Assembly: GCF_900141755.1 (NCBI RefSeq)
Contig: NZ_LT670844.1
Span: 4,216,001-4,280,000, forward strand
DNA length: 64,000 nucleotides
Source: Bradyrhizobium lablabi
Lineage (GTDB): Bacteria; Pseudomonadota; Alphaproteobacteria; Rhizobiales; Xanthobacteraceae
Reading direction: 5' to 3'
Position 1 is the stretch's first letter. Every line of letters begins with the position of its first letter. The notes beneath the pieces were generated by a model. It had not been told where the DNA came from. It worked only from the letters and a program-made list of their open reading frames with translations, and did no database searches. Shown piece after piece: positions 48,188 through 56,629 of this stretch. A program made the position numbers and the translations under genes.

Positions 48188-48559
48188 ATGAGTTTGATCT
48201 CGGAGGAAGCCGATCCAAGCGAGAACCGCGCAGCGGCGCGCACGGCCGCTGCGGGTACCTTGCCAAATCGGGTGACGTTTAATCGTTTCGAACTCAATCG
48301 CATTTTGAATCTGTACGGCCGCATGGTGGCCGATGGCGAATGGCGCGACTATGCTATCGATTTCCTCCGGGATCGCGCGGTGTTCTCGGTGTTCCGCCGC
48401 GCCTCCGAAGTTCCGATCTACCGGATCGAGAAAGACCCGCGGCTGGCGCGCAAGCAGGGCATCTACAGCGTGATCTCAGCAACCGGCCTGATCCTGCGCC
48501 GCGGCCACGAACTCGATCGTGTGCTCTTGGTGATCGACCGCAAATTGGCGGTGGTGTAG
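48188..48559 (+). CDS. DUF2794-family protein
   Basis: This is a 123-residue soluble protein with the family core VTFNRFELNRILNLYGRMV, EWRDYAIDFLRDRAVFSVFRR and ARKQGIYSVISATGLILRRG. DUF2794 is restricted to alphaproteobacteria and uncharacterised. The ATG follows AGGAG nine bases upstream. It is flanked by repeats and stands alone. Confidence 0.88.
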   Translation: MSLISEEADPSENRAAARTAAAGTLPNRVTFNRFELNRILNLYGRMVADGEWRDYAIDFLRDRAVFSVFRRASEVPIYRIEKDPRLARKQGIYSVISATGLILRRGHELDRVLLVIDRKLAVV

Positions 48560-48573
48560 CGCGAACTAGCTCC

Positions 48574-48677
48574 GTCATTCCGGACCAGCGCGCAGCGCTG
48601 GATCCGGAATCCCGGGATTGGTGAGCAATTTGCGGCGCGAGATTCCGGGTTCGCGCCAAGGCGCGCCCCGGAATGAC
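48574..48677. repeat. Interspersed palindromic repeat, family I
   Basis: GTCATTCCGGA...GGATCCGGAATCCC and GAGATTCCGGGTTCGCG...GCGCGCCCCGGAATGAC oppose each other. It separates convergent genes. Confidence 0.75.
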
Positions 48678-48686
48678 GGCAAACAA

Positions 48687-49238
48687 CTAGCGCTGCGCCT
48701 GTGCTGAATCGTCCGCCGGCAATGTCGCCGCACCTTCTCCCAGCGCGCGCTGCATCATCACGGTGTCGAGCCAGCGGCCGAATTTGAAGCCGACATCGGG
48801 ATGGGTCCCGATCATCTGAAATCCGCATTTCGTATGCACGCCGATCGATCCGGCATTGGCGGAATCGCCGATGACGGCGATCATCTGCCGATAGCCGCGC
48901 GCCTCTGACTCCGTGATCAGCCGTCGCATCAGTTGCAGCCCGATGCCTCGCCTGTGGATCGCGGGCTCGAGATAGACCGAATTCTCCACCGTGAAGCGAT
49001 AGGCCGGTCGCGGCCGGTAAGCGCCCGCGTAGGCATATCCGACCACGCGGCCTTCGAGGGCTGCGACGAAATAGGGAAAGCCTCCGTCCATCAGTGTGGC
49101 GAAACGCCTTGTCATCTCGGCAAGATCCGGCGGGATCAGTTCGAATGTCGCCGTGCCGTAAAGCACCGCGTGCTCGTAGATCGCGGTAATGGCGGGAAGG
49201 TCGGCCGCGAGCGTCGGCCTGATTTCAAGCGGGGACAT
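48687..49238 (-). CDS. GNAT acetyltransferase, phosphinothricin acetyltransferase-like
   Basis: This is a 183-residue GNAT protein with the acetyl-CoA pyrophosphate loop HRRGIG (95-100) and the blocks ENSVYLEPAIHRRGIG and MIAVIGDSANAGSIGVHTKCGF typical of the Pat/YncA (MddA) subgroup. These acetylate amino groups of toxic amino-acid analogues such as phosphinothricin or methionine derivatives. The natural substrate here is not determined. Confidence 0.85.
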   Translation of the reverse strand: MSPLEIRPTLAADLPAITAIYEHAVLYGTATFELIPPDLAEMTRRFATLMDGGFPYFVAALEGRVVGYAYAGAYRPRPAYRFTVENSVYLEPAIHRRGIGLQLMRRLITESEARGYRQMIAVIGDSANAGSIGVHTKCGFQMIGTHPDVGFKFGRWLDTVMMQRALGEGAATLPADDSAQAQR

Positions 49239-49271
49239 GGCCAGAGATTATTTTTGCCCGCGGCAAAAGAA

Positions 49272-49297
49272 AAGCCCCGGCGCTAAGGCCGGGGCTT
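49272..49297 (-). terminator. Terminator of the YccA-like gene
   Basis: On the minus strand a 10-bp stem (AAGCCCCGGC with GCCGGGGCTT) is followed by TTTTCTTTT, 27 bases after the stop of the YccA-like gene. Confidence 0.82.
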
Positions 49298-49324
49298 CAA
49301 TTCGTCCGTTTTTGGCTTAAGCGA

Positions 49325-50116
49325 TCAGTCGCGCTGGCCGAGCAGCTGCAAGAGCAGCGTGAACAGGTTGATGAAGTTCAAGTAGAGCGACAGCGCGCCG
49401 GTGATCGCCGCCCGCTCCGCAATGTCACCGCCCTGCGAGGCATAGCCGTAGATGTAGTCGTTCTTCAGCCGCTGGGTGTCGTAGGCGGTGAGGCCCGCGA
49501 ACACCAGCACGCCAACCACCGAGACGATGAACTGCAGCATCGAGCTCGCCAGGAACAGATTGACCAGGCTCGCGATGATGATGCCGATCAGGCCCATGAA
49601 GAGGAACGACCCCATCGCGGTCATGTCACGCTTGGTGGTGTAGCCGTAGAGGCTGAGCGCACCGAAGGTCGCCGCGGTGATGAAGAACACCCGCACGATC
49701 GAGGTATGGGTATACACCAGGAAGATCGACGACAGCGAAATGCCCATCAGCGCCGAGAACACCCAGAACAGCATCTGGGCGGTCGCCGGCTTGAGCCGGT
49801 TGATGCCGGCCGAAATCGCGAACACCATGGCGAGCGGCGCCAGGATGAACAGCCATTTCAGCGGGCTCACGAACATCGCGTAGCCGAACGGCGTCAGGAA
49901 GGCGTTGCCAATCTTGGCGGCGGCGCCCGACGGATCGCTGGTCACCGCCGCCATGTAAACGCCGAGCGCGGCAAGGCCGGTGATGGCAAGGCCGATGCTC
50001 ATGTAATTGTAGATGCGCAGCATGTAGGCGCGCAGACCGGCGTCGACGGTCGCGGCGTCAATGCGCCCGGCGGCCCGGCCGAAAGGAGAAGCGTAGTTGC
50101 GGTCTAGGTCCGACAT
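49325..50116 (-). CDS. BAX inhibitor-1/YccA-family membrane protein
   Basis: This is a 263-residue protein with seven hydrophobic helices after a soluble N-terminus. The family pattern SALMGISLSSIFLVYTHTSI, the FGALSLYGYTTKRDMT segment and the C-terminal LTAYDTQRLKNDYIYG are present. Bacterial members interact with FtsH or act as calcium-leak channels. I chose the ATG giving MSDLDRNYASP. It is monocistronic with its own terminator. Confidence 0.92.
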   Translation of the reverse strand: MSDLDRNYASPFGRAAGRIDAATVDAGLRAYMLRIYNYMSIGLAITGLAALGVYMAAVTSDPSGAAAKIGNAFLTPFGYAMFVSPLKWLFILAPLAMVFAISAGINRLKPATAQMLFWVFSALMGISLSSIFLVYTHTSIVRVFFITAATFGALSLYGYTTKRDMTAMGSFLFMGLIGIIIASLVNLFLASSMLQFIVSVVGVLVFAGLTAYDTQRLKNDYIYGYASQGGDIAERAAITGALSLYLNFINLFTLLLQLLGQRD

Positions 50117-50429
50117 GGTCGAATTCCCATTTGTTGGTCCGGCGGAGCGCAAGGGGGTTTGCGACGCCGGTTAGTCAAGAAATCTACCCCAGATAGCGCC
50201 GTTTGCTGACATTAATTTTGCGTTATGCAATTTGTGTCGGGCAAGCGGCATCTGAGCCTGGAATGGTATGTGGGAAACTAGCACAGTCACGGCAAGCTTC
50301 CATGCGCGGCTGAATGTCGCTCCGTGCCGTTATAGGGCGATAAGGGCGCCGGTCGGTGTCACAAAAACGGGCATTCCTGACGCCCAGCGGTATGCCATTT
50401 CCCCGACATAAGCCCGGTGCTTCAATTTG
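50117..50429. other. Gene-free stretch upstream of the YccA-like gene
   Basis: This 313-base gap lies between the YccA-like start and the end of the ABC permease gene, both on the minus strand. It must hold the YccA promoter, but I see no convincing -35/-10 pair, no repeat and no terminator for the permease gene. Confidence 0.4.
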
Positions 50430-53021
50430 TCATAAATTCCGCAACACCGTGGCGGGTTTCTGGTTGAGGGCCAATAGCGTGCCTGCGAGCCCGAGCCCGA
50501 CCGTGACGACCAGCGCCGCCGCGACCACGCCGGCGGCGCTGCCGGCCTGCCAGACGAAGCTCAGCGTCATCAGCCGGGTCACGATCAGCCAGGCCGCGAC
50601 CGACCCCGCGATCACGCCGAAAACCGCGGTCGCAAAGCCGATCATCAGATATTCCAGCGCATAGGCGCCGAGCAGCCGTGCCCTTGTGGCGCCGAGCGTC
50701 TTCAGGATCACCGCGTCATAGACCCGGTGGCGATGCCCGGCGGCGAGCGCCCCGCCCAGCACCAGGATGGCCGAGATCAAGGTCACCGCGCTGGCGCCGC
50801 GGATCGCCAGCACCAGATTGGCGACGACGCTTCCGATGGTCTCCAGCGCCTCGCGGACCCGCACGCTCGTCACCATCGGGAACGCATCGGCGACCGATTT
50901 GATGATCTTGGCGTCGCCGGCCGAATCCGGATGGGTTTCGGTCAGCGTCGCGATATGGGTATGCGGCGCGCCCTTGAACGCATTGGGAGAGAACACCAGG
51001 ACAAAATTGATGCCGAGGCTCTGCCAGTCGACGTTGCGCATATTGCCGATCGTGGCGTGGATGTCGCGGCCGAGCACGTTGACGACGATCTCGTCGCCGA
51101 TTTTCAAGGAAAGTCCGTCGGCGATTTTCTTCTCGATCGAGATCAGTGGCGGCCCGTTATAGTCAGGGCCCCACCATTCGCCTTCGACGATCTTGGAGCC
51201 CTTCGGGATTTCGCCGGTATAGGTCAGGCCGCGGTCGCTTTGCAGCACCCATTCGGAATCGGTCGAAGCTTTCAGGTCCTCCGCCTTGACGCCGCGGGCG
51301 GAGACGATGCGCCCGCGCAGCATCGGCACGTCCTCCACCGTCGATCCCGGCGCGGTGGTTTTGAGGAATTCGCCGAAGCGGCCGGCTTCCGTGGTCGGAA
51401 TATCGATGAAGTAGAACGACGGCGCGCGATCCGGCAGCGCCGCCAAGAATTGCCGCCGCAGATTGCCGTCGATCTGCGTGATGGTGACCAGCACGGCAAG
51501 CCCCAGGCCGAGCGACATCACGACCGACGGGGTGAGCGCGCCCGGCCGGTAGATATTGGAGATCGCCAGCCGCAGCATCGGGGAGCGGGTCCGCGGCAGC
51601 CGGCGCGCCAGCGCCATCAATCCGGCCGCAATACCGCGCAACAGCGCGAACACCACGACCGAGGAGACAACGAACACCGCCGCGACCCGCTTGTCGTAGG
51701 CTAGCCCGATCACGACCGCGACCAACAGCGCGATCACGAGCGCCATCAGCGCGAGGTAGCGCCAGCGCGGGCGATGCCATTCGCTCGATACCGCTTCGCG
51801 AAACAAAGCCGCCACCGGTACGTCATGTACCCGGCCGAGCGGCCACAGTCCAAAGGCCAGCGCAGTCAGAAGGCCATAGACGAACGACAGCGCCAGCTCG
51901 TCCGGATGCAGCGCCGGCACCACCGGCAGCGGTAGCAATTTGCCGAACACGCCGACGATGATGAAGGGCAGCGCCGCACCGAGCGCCAGCCCAATCACCG
52001 AGCCGATGCCCGCGAGCACGATCACTTGCGTCAGGTAAATCGTAAAGACGTCGCGGCCGGTGGCGCCGAGCGCCTTGAACGCCGCGATGACGTCGCGTCG
52101 GCGATCGATATGGCTCTTCACGGCGTTGGCGACGCCGACGCCGCCGACCAAAAGCGCCGCGAGGCCGACCAGCGTCAGGAATTGCGTAAAACGGCTGATG
52201 GTGCGCTCGAGCTGCGGCGAGGCGTTGCTGCGGCTTCTGATCTCCCAGCCGGCCTCCGGCTGCGCCTTTCGCGTATCGTCGATCAGCGCAGTCGCGGCGC
52301 GATCGGAGGCCGCGTCATCAGGCAGTTTTACCCGATAGATCCAGCGCACCAGGCTGCCCGGTTGCAGCAATTCGGTGGCGCGCAAGCCCGCTTCGCCGAC
52401 CAGGAAGCGCGGACCGAGACCGACGCCGCCGGCGAGCTTGTCCGGTTCGGTCTCGACCACGCTGCGGATCTGGAAATTCGCGCTGCCGATCGAGACGCGG
52501 TCGCCGAGTTTGAGATCGAGCCGCGCCAGCAAGGTCGAATCGACCGCCGCGCCGAACGCGCCGTCGCGCTCACTCAAAAGATCGGCCAGCGGCATTTTGG
52601 GTTTCAGCGCCACCTCGCCCAGCATCGGATAATTACCGTCGACCGCCTTGAGCTCGACCAAAGCGAGCCGGCCGTCGCCCGTGCGCGCCATCGCCCGCAA
52701 GGTCGCCGCGACCGAGACTTCGCCGCGCGACCGGAGAAAGGCGACTTCGTCCGGCTTGGCTTCGCGCTGGATCAGGGAAAACGCGACGTCGCCGCCGAGC
52801 AGCGTGCGCCCCTCGCGCGCCAGTCCCTCGCCAAGGCTCGCCGCGACCGATCCGACACCTGAGATCGCCATCACGCCGAGCGCGATGCAGGCGATGAAAA
52901 CATAAAAGCCGCGCAAGCCGCCGCGCAATTCGCGCAGCGCATAGCGCAGCGCAAGCGATGACGCGCGATCGCCCGAGTTCGGTTCGGAATCAGATGCAAT
53001 CCGTTCGGTGAGGGTGGTCAT
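50430..53021 (-). CDS. FtsX/MacB-type ABC transporter permease (YbbP-like)
   Basis: This is an 863-residue permease with an N-terminal helix, a large periplasmic MacB_PCD-like domain, two FtsX-type multi-helix blocks (about 265-430 and 730-855) and a second periplasmic segment between. The size and duplicated architecture match YbbP/lysophospholipase-associated permeases. It overlaps its ATPase gene by four bases. With the divergent TesA-like esterase this recreates the conserved ybbA-ybbP-tesA neighbourhood. Function probably concerns lipid or lipoprotein handling at the inner membrane (inference). Confidence 0.9.
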   Translation of the reverse strand: MTTLTERIASDSEPNSGDRASSLALRYALRELRGGLRGFYVFIACIALGVMAISGVGSVAASLGEGLAREGRTLLGGDVAFSLIQREAKPDEVAFLRSRGEVSVAATLRAMARTGDGRLALVELKAVDGNYPMLGEVALKPKMPLADLLSERDGAFGAAVDSTLLARLDLKLGDRVSIGSANFQIRSVVETEPDKLAGGVGLGPRFLVGEAGLRATELLQPGSLVRWIYRVKLPDDAASDRAATALIDDTRKAQPEAGWEIRSRSNASPQLERTISRFTQFLTLVGLAALLVGGVGVANAVKSHIDRRRDVIAAFKALGATGRDVFTIYLTQVIVLAGIGSVIGLALGAALPFIIVGVFGKLLPLPVVPALHPDELALSFVYGLLTALAFGLWPLGRVHDVPVAALFREAVSSEWHRPRWRYLALMALVIALLVAVVIGLAYDKRVAAVFVVSSVVVFALLRGIAAGLMALARRLPRTRSPMLRLAISNIYRPGALTPSVVMSLGLGLAVLVTITQIDGNLRRQFLAALPDRAPSFYFIDIPTTEAGRFGEFLKTTAPGSTVEDVPMLRGRIVSARGVKAEDLKASTDSEWVLQSDRGLTYTGEIPKGSKIVEGEWWGPDYNGPPLISIEKKIADGLSLKIGDEIVVNVLGRDIHATIGNMRNVDWQSLGINFVLVFSPNAFKGAPHTHIATLTETHPDSAGDAKIIKSVADAFPMVTSVRVREALETIGSVVANLVLAIRGASAVTLISAILVLGGALAAGHRHRVYDAVILKTLGATRARLLGAYALEYLMIGFATAVFGVIAGSVAAWLIVTRLMTLSFVWQAGSAAGVVAAALVVTVGLGLAGTLLALNQKPATVLRNL

Positions 53022-53752
53022 GAAGCGGCTTTGCGCTCGGCCGTCTGCCCATCGATCCGGCCCGAGCGCAGCCGCACCACGCGATCGCAGCGCTGCGCCA
53101 GCGCGGTGTCGTGGGTGACGAGCACCAGCGTCATGCCGCGCTCGGCGTGTTTGGTGAACAGGAGGTCGACGATCTGTTTTCCCGTCGCTTCGTCGAGATT
53201 ACCGGTGGGTTCATCCGCCACCAGGATCGCGGGATCGGGCGCCAGCGCCCGGGCGAGCGCGACGCGCTGCTGCTCACCGCCGGACAATTGCGTGGGATAG
53301 TGATGCAGCCGGTCGCCGAGACCGACCGAGCTGAGTTCCTGCGCCGCGCGCTCCGCCGCATCGGGATTGCCGGCGAGCTCCAGCGGCACCGCGACGTTTT
53401 CCAGCGCCGTCATGGTCGGGATCAGATGAAACGACTGGAACACGATGCCGACCTGGCGGCCGCGGAAGCGCGCGAGCGCGTCCTCGTCGAGGGCATTGAA
53501 AGGGGTGCCGTTGACCACCACCTCTCCGCTGTCAGGCCGTTCCAATCCCGCCATCACCATCAGCAGAGTGGATTTCCCAGAACCTGAAGGCCCGATCAAG
53601 CCGAGCGCCTCACCCGAGGCCACGCGCAGGCTGATATCTTTCAGGATGTGAACCCGCGCGGCGCCGGTGCCGAGCGAGAGATTGACGTTTGAGATGGCAA
53701 TGGTGTCCGGCTCGAGGCCAGATAGCGATGAGGGTTCGATGAGACTGTCCAT
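53018..53752 (-). CDS. ABC transporter ATPase (YbbA-like)
   Basis: This is a 244-residue ATPase of the LolD/MacB subgroup with Walker A GPSGSGKST, signature LSGGEQQRVALARAL and Walker B ILVADEPTGNLD. I chose the ATG giving MDSLIEPSS; a longer frame would run into the divergent esterase gene. Its start codon and that of the divergent gene overlap within a CATG tetranucleotide. Confidence 0.92.
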   Translation of the reverse strand: MDSLIEPSSLSGLEPDTIAISNVNLSLGTGAARVHILKDISLRVASGEALGLIGPSGSGKSTLLMVMAGLERPDSGEVVVNGTPFNALDEDALARFRGRQVGIVFQSFHLIPTMTALENVAVPLELAGNPDAAERAAQELSSVGLGDRLHHYPTQLSGGEQQRVALARALAPDPAILVADEPTGNLDEATGKQIVDLLFTKHAERGMTLVLVTHDTALAQRCDRVVRLRSGRIDGQTAERKAAS

Positions 53753-54455
53753 GGCTCGGTCATATGGCAATTTGGCTAGCGCGGTCGAGAGGCAGCTCGG
53801 TCTGTTCATGCAAATGCTCGTGTTGGCCGTGTTTCTGATAGCCGCGGGCACGGCATTTGCTCAAACGCCGGCCTCCAATATGGCAAAACCGATCAAGATG
53901 GTCGTATTGGGGGATTCGCTGAGCGCCGGGCTCGGCCTTCCGGCCCAATCGGCGTTCCCGGAGCGCCTGCAAAAAGCCCTAAAGGCCAAGGGGATAGAGG
54001 TCGATATGATCAATGCCGGGGTGTCCGGCGATACTTCCTCCGGCGGCCGCGACCGGCTCGACTGGTCGGTGCCGGAGGGGACCGACGCCGTGATCCTCGA
54101 ACTCGGCGCCAACGACGCTCTTCGCGGCATCGATCCGGCCGTGACCCGCGCCGCGCTGTCGGACATCCTGACCCGGTTGAAGGCGCGCAAGATCAAGGTT
54201 CTGCTGTGTGGGATGGTGGCGCCGCCGAATTACGGCAGCGACTATTCGGCGCGCTTCAACGCGATCTATCCGGATCTGGCGAAGTCGTTCGCCGTGACGC
54301 TTTACCCGTTCTTCCTGGACGGCGTCGCCGCCAACCCGAAGCTCAATCAGGCGGATGGGATGCATCCGACCGCCGACGGCGTCGATGTCGTCGTCCAAAA
54401 TATTTTGCCCACGGTGCAGGCATTTGTTGGAGCGATATCCGGGCAACCCAGTTGA
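53751..54455 (+). CDS. TesA-like SGNH arylesterase/lysophospholipase
   Basis: This is a 234-residue periplasmic GDSL hydrolase. An N-terminal signal segment (LVLAVFLIAAGTAFAQ, about 23-38) precedes the SGNH blocks VVLGDSLSAGLG (catalytic Ser56), the block-III LGANDALRG and the catalytic Asp-His in DGMHPTADG. These enzymes hydrolyse acyl-thioesters, lysophospholipids or aryl esters. The start is uncertain: the ATG used overlaps the divergent ATPase start codon, and in-frame ATGs at 53808 and 53814 would leave space for promoters and still give a signal peptide. Confidence 0.88.
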   Translation: MARSYGNLASAVERQLGLFMQMLVLAVFLIAAGTAFAQTPASNMAKPIKMVVLGDSLSAGLGLPAQSAFPERLQKALKAKGIEVDMINAGVSGDTSSGGRDRLDWSVPEGTDAVILELGANDALRGIDPAVTRAALSDILTRLKARKIKVLLCGMVAPPNYGSDYSARFNAIYPDLAKSFAVTLYPFFLDGVAANPKLNQADGMHPTADGVDVVVQNILPTVQAFVGAISGQPS

Positions 54456-54600
54456 AAAACAGGCAGTGCTAACCCTAACGCGATGTTTTGCCGAAAGCTT
54501 TCCAATCTGCTAACGCCGGATGCTTCGCAGAGTCACATAACTACGATACAAAATATCGATCGGTGATTCGTTACCGGGTTTCAGCATCGGGAGTCATGCG

Positions 54601-55137
54601 ATGCCGCGTTTGTTTACTGGACTGGAAATTCCGGCCGAGATCGGCCAGACCCTTTCCAATTTGCGGGGTGGCCTCCCAGGCGCCCGCTGGATCGACCCCG
54701 AAAATTATCACGTCACCTTGCGCTTCATCGGCGATATCGACGGCATTGCGGCCAACGAAATCGCCTCGATGCTGTTTCGGGTCAACCGCAAGCCGTTCGA
54801 CGTCACCCTGCAGGGCCTGGCGAGCTTTGGCGGGCGCAAGCCGCGCGCGGTGGTGGCCTCGGTGGTGCCGAGCCGGCCGCTGATCGAGCTGCAGGCCGAG
54901 CTGGAACGCCTGATGCAGCGCATCGGGCTTGACCCGGAAGGGCGAAAGTTCACTCCGCACGTGACCCTGGCGCGATTGCGCGACGCCTCCAACCAGGATG
55001 TCGCGGATTATCTGTCGGTACGCGGATATTTCCCGACCACGGTGTTTAAGGCCTCGCGCTTCGTGCTGTTTTCCTCCCGAGCCTCGACCGGCGGCGGGCC
55101 CTATGTGGTCGAGGATTCCTACGCGCTGAGCGCGTAG
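54601..55137 (+). CDS. thpR: RNA 2',3'-cyclic phosphodiesterase
   Basis: This is a 178-residue 2H phosphoesterase of the LigT/ThpR family. The two HxTx motifs are HVTL at residue 37 and HVTL at residue 120, and the FTGLEIP N-terminus is typical. It opens 2',3'-cyclic phosphate RNA ends to 2'-phosphates. It is followed by a repeat carrying an insertion sequence, only 33 bases from the gene's stop. Confidence 0.93.
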   Translation: MPRLFTGLEIPAEIGQTLSNLRGGLPGARWIDPENYHVTLRFIGDIDGIAANEIASMLFRVNRKPFDVTLQGLASFGGRKPRAVVASVVPSRPLIELQAELERLMQRIGLDPEGRKFTPHVTLARLRDASNQDVADYLSVRGYFPTTVFKASRFVLFSSRASTGGGPYVVEDSYALSA

Positions 55138-55170
55138 AGCCAAGCCCGCAACTGTCATCGCCCGGCTTGA

Positions 55171-56435
55171 TGTACGGCCCGGGGACATGGGTAACACCGT
55201 TCGGAGACATGGGTAACACAGGTTCATTGAACATCATTTCGCAGATCGATGCATGCGATTTGGTGAGCTCCGAAGAAGACACCGAACTTGCCTTCCGTGG
55301 CGAGGGGCCTGATGGCCAGAAGCTCGCCACGGAAGGCTTCCGGAGCGCGCCAGCGCCGTTTACCGAAGCGGAAGTTGGCCTTTTGCGCGCTGGCCCTGCG
55401 CACGATCGCCCCTTCCTCATATTCTGGCTCGCGCAGCTTGCCTGGCAATGAACGGGAACTTGGCCGATACCGGTTTGATGGCACGTCATAGTTCAAGGAT
55501 TGGTGCGGACGCTCGGTATTATAGACGTGCCGCCAACGGTCGAATGCCTTCTGCAGCTCGCGCGCGGTTCTGAATGTCGTCATGGACAGTACTTCGGCCT
55601 TCAGTGTGCGATGGAAGCGCTCGTTCTTACCTTTGGTCTGTGGATGATGCGGGCGCGCGTAGATAACGTCGACGCCGAGCTTGAGCAACCAGACACGGAG
55701 TTTGGTCCATCGGACCTCAGAGCAAGTGCCCCAAGGCACGCCGTTGTCGACCAGGAACGCGTTCGGCAGGCCATAGCGGCGGAACGTCTGTTCGAGGTGC
55801 TGCTGGACCGTCTCACTCTGCTCATTGGTGCAGGCCTGTAGGCACAGGGCATAGCGAGAGTGGTCGTCGACCATGGTGAGCGGGTGACACATCTGTCGAT
55901 CGCCCAGAGCGAAGCGTCCCTTGAAGTCCATCTGCCAGACGTCGTTGGGAGCCGGATGCTCGAAGCGGGTGTATTGCGGTGGCTGCGCAGGTGGCGGGAT
56001 GCGGTCATGCCGGCTCAAAATGGCGTGGACCGTCGATGCCACCGGTACGCTCTCGAGTTCGTCCTCCAGACGGCGGCGGATCTTGCGCGCGCCCCACGCC
56101 GGATGCGCATCCCGGATCTCCAAAACTGCCGCTTCGATCCCCTGGGGGCTTCGCTTTGGAGACACGTACGGACGCCGGGAGCGATCCCGCGCCCATTCCT
56201 TCTCGTCGGCAATCGCCCTAGCCAACCATTTGTAGCCAGTCTTCGGACTGATCCCGAACCGACGGCACAGCTCCCGCCGGTTTACGTCCGGCTGCCGGAA
56301 CAGCCGAACGAACTCTTTCCTCTGATCCATGAATGACACCTCGCGCCACGGCATGTCGGCCTCCTGAGCCTGTCCATGCCGCCGATGTGTTACCCATGTC
56401 TCCGAACGGTGTTACCCCTGTCCCCGGGCCGTATA
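55171..56435. mobile_element. IS481-family insertion sequence
   Basis: The 1,265-bp element has near-perfect terminal inverted repeats of about 48 bases, starting TGTACGGCCCGGGGACA at the left and TATACGGCCCGGGGACA on the inverted right end. Each contains the GGTAACAC motif twice. CTTGA is duplicated at both junctions (55166-55170 and 56436-56440). It carries one complete transposase gene on the minus strand and looks intact and recent. Confidence 0.92.
55224..56354 (-). CDS. IS481-family transposase
   Basis: This is a 376-residue DDE transposase with an N-terminal helix-turn-helix (VNRRELCRRFGISPKTGYKW, about 25-44). A catalytic rve-type domain has acidic residues in NDVWQMDFKG, LVDNGVPWG and TKGKNERFHRTLKAE. 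A C-terminal DNA-contact region follows. The ATG has AGGAGG upstream and the frame is uninterrupted, so it may be active. Confidence 0.93.
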   Translation of the reverse strand: MPWREVSFMDQRKEFVRLFRQPDVNRRELCRRFGISPKTGYKWLARAIADEKEWARDRSRRPYVSPKRSPQGIEAAVLEIRDAHPAWGARKIRRRLEDELESVPVASTVHAILSRHDRIPPPAQPPQYTRFEHPAPNDVWQMDFKGRFALGDRQMCHPLTMVDDHSRYALCLQACTNEQSETVQQHLEQTFRRYGLPNAFLVDNGVPWGTCSEVRWTKLRVWLLKLGVDVIYARPHHPQTKGKNERFHRTLKAEVLSMTTFRTARELQKAFDRWRHVYNTERPHQSLNYDVPSNRYRPSSRSLPGKLREPEYEEGAIVRRASAQKANFRFGKRRWRAPEAFRGELLAIRPLATEGKFGVFFGAHQIACIDLRNDVQ

Positions 56436-56629
56436 CTTGATCGGGCGACCCAGTACGCCGCGGCTTCTCGATTCAATCACCGGCGCCTCTGGAATACTGG
56501 ATCGCCCGGTCAAGCCGGGCGACGACAGCCTGCCGTAAAGCGGCATCGTGCTCCTCAAGTTTATCCGCATACCCCCTGCACCAATTCTCGGCTTGCAATT
56601 TCGGCCGTGTTGGGGCCGTAAAGGGGGCC

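Larger units (their letters stand above)
55153..56528. repeat. Family D palindromic repeat split by an insertion sequence
   Basis: The left part (55153-55170) reads TGTCATCGCCCGGCTTGA. The right part (56436-56528) reads CTTGATCGGGCGACCCAGTA and ends CAAGCCGGGCGACGACAG. Joining them recreates the repeat seen intact at 37980, with CTTGA present on both sides of the insertion. Confidence 0.85.
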
